Program-made: the position numbers and the translations under genes
The notes under the pieces: generated by a model
The model's input: only the letters and a program-made list of their open reading frames with translations
What the model was told of the DNA's origin: nothing
Database searches by the model: none
Shown: positions 15,988 to 24,906 of the stretch, in pieces
Numbering within the stretch: position 1 is the first letter of the stretch
Layout: each line of letters starts with the position of its first letter
Source of the DNA: Geodermatophilus poikilotrophus
GTDB lineage: Bacteria > Actinomycetota > Actinomycetes > Mycobacteriales > Geodermatophilaceae
Length of the DNA stretch: 64,000 bases
Assembly: GCF_900111455.1 (NCBI RefSeq)
Contig: NZ_FOIE01000012.1
Coordinates: 1 to 64,000 of the forward strand
Direction of reading: 5' to 3'

Positions 15988-17397
15988 ATGGTCAGCCTGA
16001 GCGTCGACGGTCTGATCTCCGGCCTGGACACCACCACCCTCGTCTCGCAGCTCGTCGCAGCGGAGGGGCTGCCGCAGACCAGGCTGAAGAACCAGATGAG
16101 CGCGGCACAGGACGCGGCCGACGCCTACCGCGCGGTCAACACCAAGTTCGACTCCGTGCGCACCGCCGCCGCGGCGCTCACCGCCGACGGTCTCGCCGCG
16201 GCCCGGACGGCGAAGAGCACCGCTGCCTCGGTGACCGCGAGCGCCACGTCGACCGCCGTTCCCGGCAGCCGGATCAGCTTCTTCGTCGAATCGCTGGCCT
16301 CGACGGCCAGCTACCTCAGCAACGCGACCTGGGCCACGACGGGCACCGACGTCCGCAAGCCCCTCGGCCCCAACCCCACCACCCCCGGGCCGTCGCCGTG
16401 GCCGCTGACGATCAGCCGGCCGGACGGCTCCCCGATGACCGTCGAGCCCTCCGACCCGGACGCGACCCTCGCGGAGACGGTCGCGTACATCAACGGACGA
16501 GAGGACCTCGGCGTCCGCGCCACCGCGGTGAACACCGGTAACGGATACCGCCTCCAGCTGACCAGCACCACCCCGGGCGCCAAGGGCCACTTCGACGTGC
16601 AGACCGCGGCGGGCGACTTCTTCAAGGTGGTCTCTCCCGCGAAGGACGCCACGCTCGACGTGGGCGGTGTCGTGGTGACGTCACCGACCAACACCTTCGC
16701 CGACCTGATGACCGGCGTCGCCATCACGGTCACCGAGGAGAGCAACACGTCCGTCGTCGTGGAGGTGGGCGAGGACCTGAAGTCCGTCGCCACCAAGGTG
16801 AAGACGCTGGTCGACGCAGTCAACGCCGCGCTGAGCAGCATCGCGACCAACACCAGCAGCCAGACCGGCAGCACCGCCGTCCTCAAGGGCGACTTCGCTC
16901 TGCGGGAGCTGGCCGGCCGGCTGCTCACGAAGGTCTCCGACGCCGTCCCCGACGCCGTTCCCTCCGCCAGCAGCCCTGGCACGTACACCGCCGGCTCGCC
17001 CGCTGTCCTGGGCATCCAGTTGACCCGCAACGGCACGGTGACCTTCGACGAGGCGACCTTCCTCAAGAGCATGCAGGCCGACCCCGAGGCGGTCCACCGG
17101 CTGCTCGGCGGCGCGCCCGCGAGCAACGGTGCTCCCGCCGTGGAGGGGTTCGCCCAGCGGCTGGCGACCCTGGCGAAGGACGCCACGAAGTCCACCAACG
17201 GCACGCTGACCCTGCTGGCGCAGGGCCGGGACGACCTGGTGAAGGATCTGAAGTCGCGGATCGCGGACTGGGACCTGCGTCTGGCTGCCCGCAGGGAGAC
17301 GCTGACCCGCCAGTTCACAGCCATGGAGACCGCGCTCAGCTCGCTGAAGAACCAGTCCACCTGGCTGGCCGGCCAGCTCGGTTCGCTGTCCGGCTGA
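15988..17397 (+). CDS. fliD: Flagellar filament cap protein FliD
   Basis: 469 residues. FliD caps the growing filament and helps fold flagellin subunits. The N-terminal motif SLSVDGLISGLDTTTLVSQLVAAEGLPQTRLKNQM is the family signature, and the C-terminal coiled coil (RIADWDLRLAARRETLTRQFTAMETALSSLKNQSTWLAGQL) is typical. The ATG follows GGAGG. It begins soon after the fliC terminator with no evident sigma-28 box, so its promoter is unclear; fliS and the FliT-like gene follow, the usual fliDST order. Confidence 0.95.
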   Translation: MVSLSVDGLISGLDTTTLVSQLVAAEGLPQTRLKNQMSAAQDAADAYRAVNTKFDSVRTAAAALTADGLAAARTAKSTAASVTASATSTAVPGSRISFFVESLASTASYLSNATWATTGTDVRKPLGPNPTTPGPSPWPLTISRPDGSPMTVEPSDPDATLAETVAYINGREDLGVRATAVNTGNGYRLQLTSTTPGAKGHFDVQTAAGDFFKVVSPAKDATLDVGGVVVTSPTNTFADLMTGVAITVTEESNTSVVVEVGEDLKSVATKVKTLVDAVNAALSSIATNTSSQTGSTAVLKGDFALRELAGRLLTKVSDAVPDAVPSASSPGTYTAGSPAVLGIQLTRNGTVTFDEATFLKSMQADPEAVHRLLGGAPASNGAPAVEGFAQRLATLAKDATKSTNGTLTLLAQGRDDLVKDLKSRIADWDLRLAARRETLTRQFTAMETALSSLKNQSTWLAGQLGSLSG

Positions 17398-17457
17398 AGA
17401 CGTGGCCCGCCCAGCCGATCCTCCTAGTACCCCCCGCTTCCCCCAGGAGACCGCCTG

Positions 17458-17844
17458 ATGAGCACCGCCTCCCTCCGTTCCCGCTACCTCGGCGACTCGG
17501 TCGCGACGGCGTCCCCTCAGCGGATCCTCGTGATGCTCTACGACCGGCTCGTGCTCGACCTCGAGCGCGCCGAGATGGCCCTCGACACCGGGGACCGCAC
17601 CGAGGCCGCCGCGCAGATCCAGCACGCCCAGGACATCGTCTTCGAGCTCCGCGAGAGCCTGCGGGTCGACGCCTGGGAGGGCGGACCGCGGCTGGCCGCC
17701 CTCTACACCTGGATGATCACCGAGCTGGTGCAGGCCGGCGTCAAGCGCGACCGCAACCGCGTCACCTCCTGCCGGCAGATCGCCGAACCGCTCCGCGACG
17801 CGTGGCGGCAGGCCGCCGCCACCCTCGCCACCTCCAGCGCATGA
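17458..17844 (+). CDS. fliS: Flagellin export chaperone FliS
   Basis: 128 residues, all helical, normal FliS length. Contains RYLGDSVATASPQRILVMLYDRLVLDLERAEMAL, the FliS hallmark (ASPxxLixMLYdxal). FliS binds the disordered C-terminus of flagellin and keeps it unfolded until export. Starts 60 nt after fliD; its stop overlaps the ATG of the next gene (ATGA). Confidence 0.95.
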   Translation: MSTASLRSRYLGDSVATASPQRILVMLYDRLVLDLERAEMALDTGDRTEAAAQIQHAQDIVFELRESLRVDAWEGGPRLAALYTWMITELVQAGVKRDRNRVTSCRQIAEPLRDAWRQAAATLATSSA

Positions 17845-18197
17845 CCGCCGGTCGCCCCGCGGCGGCCGGCGGCGAGACGTCCCGGGACTGGGCCACGGTC
17901 CTCGACGAGCTCGAGGGCGAGGTGCTCGCCGCCGAGTCCACGCTGCGGTCCGACCGCGAGGACGAGATCGCCGCGTGGGGACGCCGCGCCGAGGACTGGG
18001 TCCCGCCGTCGTCGGCCCTGGGCCCGGTCCCCGAGGACCTCCGCGAGCGTGCCGCCCGGCTGCTGCAGCACCAGCTCGCCGTCGCCGAGGAGCTCGTCGA
18101 GCGGATCATCCAGTCCCGGCGGCAGCGCGACGTCGCCGCCCGGATGTCCTACGGCCCGCCCCGCCCGGTGGCCTCCTACATCGACCGGGCGCTCTAG
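17841..18197 (+). CDS. FliT-like flagellar chaperone candidate
   Basis: 118 residues starting MTAGRPAAAGGETSRDW. It is predicted mostly helical (VLDELEGEVLAAESTLRS, LRERAARLLQHQLAVAEELVERIIQSRRQRDVAARM), with a conserved-looking C-terminus near PVASYIDRAL. The position directly after fliS, translationally coupled, is that of FliT, the FliD chaperone. No sequence motif proves FliT, so the call rests on position, size and helix content. Followed by a terminator at 18240-18281. Confidence 0.6.
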   Translation: MTAGRPAAAGGETSRDWATVLDELEGEVLAAESTLRSDREDEIAAWGRRAEDWVPPSSALGPVPEDLRERAARLLQHQLAVAEELVERIIQSRRQRDVAARMSYGPPRPVASYIDRAL

Positions 18198-18239
18198 CCC
18201 GACAGCACGTCCCGCTGGGTCCAGCAGCGACGAGCACCC

Positions 18240-18281
18240 GAAGCCCCCCGTGGCGCCACGACCGGCGCCCCGGGGGGCTTC
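18240..18281 (+). terminator. Terminator of the fliD-fliS-fliT-like operon
   Basis: Arms GAAGCCCCCCG (18240-18250) and CGGGGGGCTTC (18271-18281) pair perfectly; the 20-nt loop has an inner GGCGCC pairing. It ends the operon 43 nt after the last stop. Confidence 0.85.
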
Positions 18282-18382
18282 GTCGTCCCCGGGCGGATGG
18301 CGCTGCGGGAACGCACCGCGAGTCACAGTCGGCACGTCCACCCCATCGGCGTACTCGCACCACTCGCGTGGGCCCCGGCCGG

Positions 18383-18410
18383 TCAGGGGCCCGCCGGCCC
18401 GTGCCGATGA
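18383..18410 (+). promoter_or_regulatory. FliA/WhiG-type promoter of the flgB operon
   Basis: TCAG (18383-18386), a 16-nt spacer, GCCGATGA (18403-18410). Both boxes and the spacer length are the same as in the fliM promoter at 31825-31852. It lies about 122 nt before the flgB start. A 16-bp imperfect palindrome, CACTCG-N4-CGAGTG at 18459-18474, lies in the leader and could be an operator. Confidence 0.6.
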
Positions 18411-18531
18411 CTGCAGAGCACGGAAAGCGCACCTCTCGCCACGGATCGGCGAACCACTCACTCGCTCGCGAGTGTCTCCTGCGTACCCGGAGGCCGATCG
18501 TGTCCCGTTGCCCTGCCCGAGGAAGAGCCCT

Positions 18532-18879
18532 GTGATCGGGGACGTCACCTCCTCGGCCCTGCACTCCGCCCTGACCGGGCTCGCCCAACGGCAGCGGGTC
18601 ACCGCCGACAACATCGCGAACCTGCAGACGCCGGGCTTCCTGGCCGGCCGCGTCGACTTCGAGACCGGCCTCCGCGGCGCCCTGACCAGCGGCCAGACGC
18701 CCACCGCCACGACCGGCACGGTGAGCCGCTCCCTGGAGCCGACCCGGATGGACGGGAACAACGTGAACCTCGACGCCGAGACCGTCATCGCCACCGAGAC
18801 CGGGCTGCGCTACCAGCTGGCGCTCAACGCCCTCGACGGGAAGTACAACGTCATGCGCACGGCGCTGCGGACCGCCTGA
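18532..18879 (+). CDS. flgB: Flagellar proximal rod protein FlgB
   Basis: 115 residues from the GTG at 18532, preceded by GAGGAAGA. Contains SALHSALTGLAQRQRVTADNIANLQTPGF, the rod/hook N-terminal motif (DNIANxxTPGF), and a C-terminal helix (GLRYQLALNALDGKYNVMRTALR). FlgB forms part of the proximal rod with FlgC and FliE on the MS ring. First gene of a long operon to flgE; its stop overlaps the flgC ATG by one base. Confidence 0.94.
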   Translation: MIGDVTSSALHSALTGLAQRQRVTADNIANLQTPGFLAGRVDFETGLRGALTSGQTPTATTGTVSRSLEPTRMDGNNVNLDAETVIATETGLRYQLALNALDGKYNVMRTALRTA

Positions 18880-19283
18880 TGAGCACCTTCGACTCGCTCG
18901 GCATCTCCGGCTCCGGGCTGCTCGTCCACCGCAAGTGGCTGGACGCCGTCTCGGACAACATCGCCAACATCAACAACGTCACCTCGACCGACCAGGACGC
19001 GTTCCAGGAGCGGCTGATCGTGGCGCAGGCCGTCGACTACGGGTCGGGGGAGGGTGGCGTCCGCGTGGCCCGGGCCGAGTACGGCAGCGCGGAGGGCCGG
19101 ATGGTCCACGAGCCCGACCACCCGCTCGCCGACGCCAACGGCTACGTGAGGTACCCGGACATCGACCTGGGCGACCAGATGACCCAGCTGATCATGGCGC
19201 AGCGCGGCTACCAGGCGAACCTCGCCGTCGTCGAGCGCGCGACCACCGCGTACCAGGCCGCACTCCAGCTCGGGAAGGGCTGA
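18879..19283 (+). CDS. flgC: Flagellar proximal rod protein FlgC
   Basis: 134 residues. N-terminal FDSLGISGSGLLVHRKWLDAVSDNIANINN and C-terminal YPDIDLGDQMTQLIMAQRGYQANLAVVERATTAYQAALQLGK match FlgC. Rod component next to FlgB. TGATG overlap with flgB and a two-base gap to fliE show tight coupling. The ANxxTxxF part reads NINNVTSTDQDAF, slightly shifted from the consensus, as is common in FlgC. Confidence 0.95.
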   Translation: MSTFDSLGISGSGLLVHRKWLDAVSDNIANINNVTSTDQDAFQERLIVAQAVDYGSGEGGVRVARAEYGSAEGRMVHEPDHPLADANGYVRYPDIDLGDQMTQLIMAQRGYQANLAVVERATTAYQAALQLGKG

Positions 19284-19285
19284 CC

Positions 19286-19618
19286 ATGACGTCCCCCATC
19301 GGCGGCATCTCGTTCCCCTCCGCGGTGACCGGCCCGGCCGGGATCACCGGGGCGGCCGCCGCCCCGGACGCCGTCGCGCAGACCACCGCGGCCGGCGACA
19401 ACGGCTTCGCCTCGATCCTGGTGTCCTCGCTGGAGGAGCTGCAGGCCAAGCAGGCGACGTCCGACGGCCTGGCCGTCCAGGCCGCCACCGGCGACCTGCG
19501 TGACGTGCACGACTACATGATCGCGGCCAACGAGGCGAAGCTCGCCACCGACATGGTCGTGACCGTCAAGAACAAGGCCGTCGAGGCCTTCAACGAGATC
19601 CTGAGGATGCCGATCTGA
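19286..19618 (+). CDS. fliE: MS ring-rod junction protein FliE
   Basis: 110 residues. C-terminal GDLRDVHDYMIAANEAKLATDMVVTVKNKAVEAFNEILRMPI is the FliE hallmark (a helix ending in EIxRMxI/V). FliE joins the rod to the FliF ring and is the first export substrate. The N-terminus is Ala/Gly rich and variable. Its TGA overlaps the fliF ATG. Confidence 0.94.
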   Translation: MTSPIGGISFPSAVTGPAGITGAAAAPDAVAQTTAAGDNGFASILVSSLEELQAKQATSDGLAVQAATGDLRDVHDYMIAANEAKLATDMVVTVKNKAVEAFNEILRMPI

Positions 19619-21210
19619 TGCCTGCTGCCCTCGCCGGGCCGGTGGAGCGGATCCGGTCCGCGCTCGCCACGATCAGCCTCGGCCAGAAGGTCGTCATCGG
19701 CCTGCTCACCGCGGGGCTGCTCCTCGGCGGCTTCTTCTTCTACCGGTGGATCACCGCCCCCACCTACGCCCCGCTGTTCTCGAACCTGGCCTCGACCGAC
19801 GCATCGGCGATCGTCGACGAGCTCAACGCGGCCGGCGCCGCCTACGAGCTCGCCGACGGCGGCGGCACCATCATGGTGCCGAACGAGCAGGTGTACGACC
19901 TGCGGCTGTCGATGAGCGGCAAGGGCCTGCCCGCCGGCAACGACACCGGGTACGCGCTGCTCGACGAGCAGGGCATCACGACCAGTGAGTTCCAGCAGCA
20001 GGTCACCTACCAGCGTGCCCTGCAGGACGAGCTGGCCCGGACCCTGGAGTCGCTGGAGGGCGTGCGCACCGCCGTGGTGCACCTGGCCCTTCCGGAGGAG
20101 GAGGTGTTCGCCTCCGACGAGGCCGAGCCCACCGCCTCGGTGCTGCTGGACCTGGCACCGGGCACCGCACTGGACAGCGGGCAGGTCCAGGCGGTAACCA
20201 ACCTGGTCTCCTCCAGCATCGAGGGCATGGACCCCGAGCAGGTCACCGTCGCCGACGCCACCGGCGCGGTGCTCTCGGCCCCCGGCCAGGGCGTGACCTC
20301 GGCCGCCGGCGACGCCCGCTCGCAGCTCGAGCAGGACTACGAGGCCCGGTTGGCGTCCAACGCGCAGGCCGTGCTCGACCCGATCCTCGGCCCCGGCCGC
20401 GCCAAGGTGTCGGTCCGGGCCGACGTCGACCTCGACCAGCGCAGCACCACCTCGGAGACGCACACCTACGAGGAGGGCACCCCGCCGATCTCGGAGAGCA
20501 CGACGACCGAGGAGTACACCGGCAACGGCGCCGCCGTCGGCGGCATCCTCGGCCCGGAGAACCAGGCCGACGCCGGAGCCGGGACCGGGGACTCCGCGTA
20601 CAACAAGGAGTCCACGACCGCGAACAACGCCGTCGGAACGACCGTCGAGACCGTCGAGGGCGCCCCCGGGCGGATCAACCGGCTCACCGTCTCCGTCGTC
20701 ATGGACGACGCCGTCGCCGGCAACCTCAACCAGGCGCAGGTCCAGCAGCTCGTCGGGAACGCCATCGGCCTCGACGTCGCGCGCGGCGACGACATCACCG
20801 TCGCCTCCATGGCCTTCGACACGACCGCCGCCGACGCCGCGGCCGCCGAGCTCGAGGCAGCCCGGGAGGCCGAGGAGCAGGCCCAGCTGTGGTCGCTCAT
20901 CAGGACCGGCGGCATCGCCCTCGGCATCGCCCTGCTCGTGCTCGTCGTCTGGCTGCGGTCGCGACGGCGCGGGGAGGACGAGGAGGACTACGAGGCGCTG
21001 GAGCTCGCCGACGACGTGATGGCCGAGCTGGACCGCATCCGCATCGAGAGCACGCGCGCGGTGCCGGTCGTCGACAACGCGGCGCTGGAGATGGAGGCCG
21101 CCGAGCGGGCCCGGGTCCGTGGCGAGATCGCCACGATGGTCACTGAGAAGCCGGATGAGGTGGCCGCCATGCTGCGTGGCTGGCTGAGCGAGAGCGGTGC
21201 GAAGTCATGA
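19618..21210 (+). CDS. fliF: Flagellar MS-ring protein FliF
   Basis: 530 residues, usual length. Membrane helices lie near 22-43 and 428-448; between them are the ring-building motifs (APLFSNLASTDASAIVDELNAAGAAYELADGG; SMSGKGLPAGNDTGYALLDEQGITTSEFQQQVTYQRALQDELARTLESLEGVRTAVVHLALPE) and an Asp/Glu/Thr-rich beta-collar segment (STTSETHTYEEGTPPISESTTTEEYTG). The C-terminal cytoplasmic tail binds FliG. Forms the inner-membrane ring on which motor and export apparatus assemble. Overlaps fliG by 4 bases. Confidence 0.96.
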   Translation: MPAALAGPVERIRSALATISLGQKVVIGLLTAGLLLGGFFFYRWITAPTYAPLFSNLASTDASAIVDELNAAGAAYELADGGGTIMVPNEQVYDLRLSMSGKGLPAGNDTGYALLDEQGITTSEFQQQVTYQRALQDELARTLESLEGVRTAVVHLALPEEEVFASDEAEPTASVLLDLAPGTALDSGQVQAVTNLVSSSIEGMDPEQVTVADATGAVLSAPGQGVTSAAGDARSQLEQDYEARLASNAQAVLDPILGPGRAKVSVRADVDLDQRSTTSETHTYEEGTPPISESTTTEEYTGNGAAVGGILGPENQADAGAGTGDSAYNKESTTANNAVGTTVETVEGAPGRINRLTVSVVMDDAVAGNLNQAQVQQLVGNAIGLDVARGDDITVASMAFDTTAADAAAAELEAAREAEEQAQLWSLIRTGGIALGIALLVLVVWLRSRRRGEDEEDYEALELADDVMAELDRIRIESTRAVPVVDNAALEMEAAERARVRGEIATMVTEKPDEVAAMLRGWLSESGAKS

Positions 21211-22292
21211 CGCTTGCGTCCGTCGAGCAGATGGTCGGCATGGCCCCCGCGGCCGCCCCGACCGCCGTCCTCCCCGCGGTGCGGGAGCGGCCGGAGATGC
21301 CGGGAGTGCGCAAGGCTGCGGTCTTCCTCGCCCAGCTCTCCAAGGAGGACGCCGGCGCGCTGCTGGCCAAGATGCGCCCGCGCGAGGTCGAGCTGGTGAC
21401 CCGTGAGCTGATGAAGATCGGCTCGGTCGAGTCGGACGACGTCGACGGCGTCCTCGAGGAGTTCCACCAGCTGATGACCGCCCAGCGGTTCGTGGGGCGC
21501 GGAGGCGTCGAGTTCGCCCGTGACATCCTCGCGGCCGGCCTCGGTGAGGACAAGGCCGACGGCATCCTGTCCCGGCTGAACGTCGTCTACACCGAGGTGC
21601 CGTTCGCCTCGCTGCGCAACGCCGACGTCCGCCAGCTGGTCACCTTCCTCAAGGACGAGCACCCGCAGGTCATCGCCCTCGTGCTCGCCCACCTGACCGC
21701 CGCGCAGTCGGCCGAGGTGCTCTCCGGGTTCGCTCCCGAGCAGCAGGCCGCCGTCGCGCACCGCATCGCCACGATGGACCGCACCTCCCCGGAGATGGTC
21801 CGCCTGGTCGAGGAGGAGCTCGGCCGCCGGATGGGGTCGCTGCTCGCCCACCAGGACATGAGCACCGTCGGCGGCGTCGAGACCCTCGTCGAGATCATCA
21901 ACCGCTCGCCGCGGCCGACCGAGCGCTCGATCCTCGAGTGGCTCGACAGCACCGACCCGGAGCTGGCCGAGCAGGTGCGGGCCCAGATGTTCGTCTTCGA
22001 GGACATCGTCACCATCGACGACCGCTCGCTGCAGCTGGTGCTGCGCGAGGTCGAGGCCAACGACCTGGCCACCGCGCTCAAGGGGGTGCGCCCCGACGTC
22101 CGCGACAAGGTCGTCCGGAACCTCTCCGAGCGTGCCGCGGAGAACCTCGCCGAGGAGATCGAGCTGCTCGGCCCGGTCCGCACCCGCACGGTCGAGGAGG
22201 CGCAGGCCAAGGTCGTCGGTGTCGTCCGCACCCTCGAGGAGCAGGGCGTGCTGACCATCTCGCGGGGCGGTGAGGACGATTTCGTCGCCTGA
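21207..22292 (+). CDS. fliG: Flagellar motor switch protein FliG
   Basis: 361 residues, slightly longer than the usual 330-345 because of an N-terminal lead. The middle domain has the EHPQ motif in FLKDEHPQVIALVLAHL, and the C-terminal torque domain shows FEDIVTIDDRSLQLVLREVEANDLATALKGVRPDVRDKVVRNLSERAAENLAEEIELLGPVRTRTVEEAQAKVV, with the charged helix that contacts MotA. FliG transmits torque and sets rotation direction with FliM/FliN. The end of fliG overlaps the longest fliH frame by 23 nt. Confidence 0.96.
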   Translation: MTLASVEQMVGMAPAAAPTAVLPAVRERPEMPGVRKAAVFLAQLSKEDAGALLAKMRPREVELVTRELMKIGSVESDDVDGVLEEFHQLMTAQRFVGRGGVEFARDILAAGLGEDKADGILSRLNVVYTEVPFASLRNADVRQLVTFLKDEHPQVIALVLAHLTAAQSAEVLSGFAPEQQAAVAHRIATMDRTSPEMVRLVEEELGRRMGSLLAHQDMSTVGGVETLVEIINRSPRPTERSILEWLDSTDPELAEQVRAQMFVFEDIVTIDDRSLQLVLREVEANDLATALKGVRPDVRDKVVRNLSERAAENLAEEIELLGPVRTRTVEEAQAKVVGVVRTLEEQGVLTISRGGEDDFVA

Positions 22293-23097
22293 AGGACCTC
22301 CTGCCCCCCACTCGCAGGCTCGCGGCGGGACCCCGCAGGGGGCCACCGCAACGCGTGCCCAGCGGGAGTCCGCGCTGCTGCGCGGCGGCACCGCCGCGCA
22401 GGCCGCACCGCGTGCGCCGTACACCCGCGCGGTGCCGGTCCCCTCGCAGCCGACCGGCGAGCGGCGGACGGCGGTGCGCCGGGCGGCCGACGCGCCGGTG
22501 CCCGACGGCCGGACGTCGTTCCGGCTCGGCGACGTCTACGCCGAGGAGCTGGCCCGGCTGCGCGAGCACGCCCGCCAGGAGGGCTACGCCGCCGGCCACG
22601 CCGAGGGCTGCACGGCCGCCGAGACCGTGGTCGCCGAGGCCGAGCGGGCCGCCGAGGCACGTCTGGCCGAGGTGCAGGCCCGCTGGGAGCGGCGGATGGT
22701 CTCGGCCACCGCTGCCCTCGGCGCAGCCGTCAGCCAGCTCGAGCAGGCGGCCCTCCCGGTCGCCGAGGACGTCCGCGACTCGGTCATCACGATCGTGCTC
22801 ACGCTCGTCGAGGACGTGCTGTGCCGCGAACTCGCGCTCGCCGACTCCCCCGTGGTGGACGCCGTGCGCCGGGCGCTGACGCTGTGCCCGGCCGACGCGC
22901 CCACCGTCGTCCGGCTGCACCCCGACGACCTCGCCGAGCTGCCCGCCGAGGCGCTGGCCGAGCTGCCGGACACGGTGCGGGTCGTCGGCGACCGCTCCGT
23001 CGAGCGCGCCGGCGCCGTCGCCGAGACCGGTCCCACCCGCGTCGACGCCCAGCTGGGCGCGGCGCTGGAGCGGGTGCGGGCGGTGCTCGCCCCGTGA
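22270..23097 (+). CDS. fliH: Flagellar export ATPase regulator FliH
   Basis: Up to 275 residues from the GTG at 22270. FliH is the stator-like inhibitor of FliI. The helical core (GDVYAEELARLREHARQEGYAAGHAEGCTAAETVVAEAERAAEARLAEVQARWERRM) has the Gly-spaced helix typical of FliH, followed by the C-terminal globular domain (VRDSVITIVLTLVEDVLCRELAL). The start is doubtful: the first 25 codons run through a stem-loop repeat (22294-22344), so GTG at 22432 or 22474 are alternatives. Its stop overlaps the fliI GTG. Confidence 0.85.
   Translation: MRTISSPEGPPAPHSQARGGTPQGATATRAQRESALLRGGTAAQAAPRAPYTRAVPVPSQPTGERRTAVRRAADAPVPDGRTSFRLGDVYAEELARLREHARQEGYAAGHAEGCTAAETVVAEAERAAEARLAEVQARWERRMVSATAALGAAVSQLEQAALPVAEDVRDSVITIVLTLVEDVLCRELALADSPVVDAVRRALTLCPADAPTVVRLHPDDLAELPAEALAELPDTVRVVGDRSVERAGAVAETGPTRVDAQLGAALERVRAVLAP
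22294..22344. repeat. Long stem-loop repeat, copy E
   Basis: GGACCTCCTGC (from 22294) and GCAGGGGGCC (to 22344) with core CTCGCAGGCTCGCGGCGGG, beginning 2 nt after the fliG stop. If fliH starts at 22270, the element is read through in frame. Confidence 0.6.
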
Positions 23098-24401
23098 CGA
23101 CGGGTCTGCTCGACCGCGCCCGCGCGGCGGCCCGCCCGCAGGTGACCGGCTCGGTCGTCGGCGCGATGGGCCTGACCCTCTCCGTCGAGGGGGTCGTGGC
23201 CGCCGTCGGCGACCTCGTGGAGATCAACCCCTCGCCGAGCGGCGGCCTGCTGGCCGAGGTCGTCGCGGTCTCCCGCGAGCGGCTGACGTGCATGCCGCTC
23301 GGCGAGCTCTCCGGCGTGCACGCCGGCGCGCGGGTGCGCGCCACGGGCATGCCGCTGCAGGTGCCGGTGGGCGAGGCGCTGCTCGGCCGGGTGCTCGACG
23401 GCCTGGGCCGGCCGGTGGACGGCGGCCCGCCGCTGGACCGGTCCGTGGAGTTCGTCGACCTGGCCAGCGAGACACCGCACGCCCTCACGCGCACCCGCGT
23501 CGAGGAGCCGCTGACCTCCGGCGTCCGGGTGCTGGACACGATGGTGCCGCTCGGCAAGGGCCAGCGCCTGGGCATCTTCGCCGGCTCCGGCGTGGGCAAG
23601 TCGACGCTGCTGGCGCAGATCACCCGCGGCACCGACGCCGACGTGCGGGTCATCGGCCTGATCGGCGAGCGTGGCCGCGAGGTGCGCGAGTTCCTCGAGG
23701 AGAACCTCGGCGAGGAGGGGATGGCCCGCACCGTCGTCGTCGTGGCCACCTCCGACGAGCCGCCGCTGGTCCGGCTGAAGGCTGCCTTCGTGGCCACCCG
23801 GATCGCCGAGGGCTTCCGCGACCAGGGCCGTGACGTGCTGCTGATGATGGACTCGATCACCCGCACCGCGATGGCCCAGCGCGAGGTGGGTCTGTCGGCG
23901 GGCGAGCCCCCGGCGACCCGCGGCTACCCGCCGAGCGTCTTCGCGATGATGCCCAAGCTGCTGGAGAAGGCCGGGACGGCGGCCGTCGGCTCGATCACCG
24001 GCCTCTACACCGTGCTGGTGGACGGCGACGACCACAACGAGCCGATCGCCGACACCGCCCGCTCCATCCTCGACGGGCACGTGGTGCTCACCCGGAAGCT
24101 GGCCACCCAGGGGCACTTCCCCGCGATCGACGTGCTCGAGTCGATCTCCCGCGTGGCCACCGCGGTCGTCCCGCCGGCGCAGATGGCCGACGCCCGCGAG
24201 GTGCGCCGGCTCATGGGTGCGCTGCGCGACGTCAAGGAGCTCATCGAGATCGGCGCCTACCAGGCCGGCACCGACCCGCTGGTCGACCGCGCCCGCCAGC
24301 TGGCGCCGGCGATCGAGTCGTTCCTGCAGCAGCCGACCGGCGAGCTGACCCCGGCCGGCGACTCCTGGGCGTGGCTGAACCGCATCGTGAGGTCGGCATG
24401 A
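23094..24401 (+). CDS. fliI: Flagellum-specific ATPase FliI
   Basis: 435 residues from the GTG at 23094. Walker A reads IFAGSGVGKSTLLAQ; IGLIGERGREVREF and Walker B VLLMMDSITRTAMAQREVGL follow, and GYPPSVFAMMPKLLEKAG is typical of FliI. It powers chaperone release and substrate entry at the export gate as a hexamer related to F1-beta. GTGA overlap with fliH; fliJ follows after 49 nt. Confidence 0.97.
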   Translation: MTTGLLDRARAAARPQVTGSVVGAMGLTLSVEGVVAAVGDLVEINPSPSGGLLAEVVAVSRERLTCMPLGELSGVHAGARVRATGMPLQVPVGEALLGRVLDGLGRPVDGGPPLDRSVEFVDLASETPHALTRTRVEEPLTSGVRVLDTMVPLGKGQRLGIFAGSGVGKSTLLAQITRGTDADVRVIGLIGERGREVREFLEENLGEEGMARTVVVVATSDEPPLVRLKAAFVATRIAEGFRDQGRDVLLMMDSITRTAMAQREVGLSAGEPPATRGYPPSVFAMMPKLLEKAGTAAVGSITGLYTVLVDGDDHNEPIADTARSILDGHVVLTRKLATQGHFPAIDVLESISRVATAVVPPAQMADAREVRRLMGALRDVKELIEIGAYQAGTDPLVDRARQLAPAIESFLQQPTGELTPAGDSWAWLNRIVRSA

Positions 24402-24450
24402 CGGCGCCCGCGGGGCCCCGCCGACGGTCCTCCGTGACCTCCTCCCGCCG

Positions 24451-24906
24451 GTGAAGCGGGCCGCCTTCCGGCTGCAACCGGTCCTCGAGGTGCGCCGCAC
24501 CGAGGAGCGGGCGGCGGCGCTCGCCGCCGCCGAGGCCGCCCGGGCCGCCGCCGACGCCGACCGCCGCGCCACCGAGGCCGAGGCGGCGGTCGCCGCCGTC
24601 CTGCCGGCCGGTCCGGTCTCCCCCGGCGCCTTCGCCGCCGCGATGGTGCTCGGCCGGCTGGCCGCCGAGGACGCCGCCGCGGCCCGGTCGCTGGCGACCG
24701 CGTCGGCCGAGCAGGCCGAGCTGGTCCGCGCGGCGTGGACCGCGGCTGCCCAGCGCACCAAGGGCCTGGAGCGGTTGCGAGAACGACACCTCCAGGCGGT
24801 GCGACTGGCCGAGCAGGCTGCCGAGGAGAGGACCGTGGACGACCTCGTCACCGGCCGCTCCGGCCGCCGCACCCGCACCGACGAGGAGGCGGCGTGGACG
24901 GACTGA
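24451..24906 (+). CDS. fliJ: Flagellar export protein FliJ
   Basis: 151 residues, a long two-helix coiled coil rich in Ala, Glu and Arg (FRLQPVLEVRRTEERAAALAAAEAARAAADADRR is the FliJ N-terminus FxLxxVLxxRxxxE). FliJ is the central stalk of the FliI hexamer. The GTG start at 24451 gives MKRAAFRLQPVLEVRR. It overlaps the next gene by 13 nt. Confidence 0.85.
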   Translation: MKRAAFRLQPVLEVRRTEERAAALAAAEAARAAADADRRATEAEAAVAAVLPAGPVSPGAFAAAMVLGRLAAEDAAAARSLATASAEQAELVRAAWTAAAQRTKGLERLRERHLQAVRLAEQAAEERTVDDLVTGRSGRRTRTDEEAAWTD

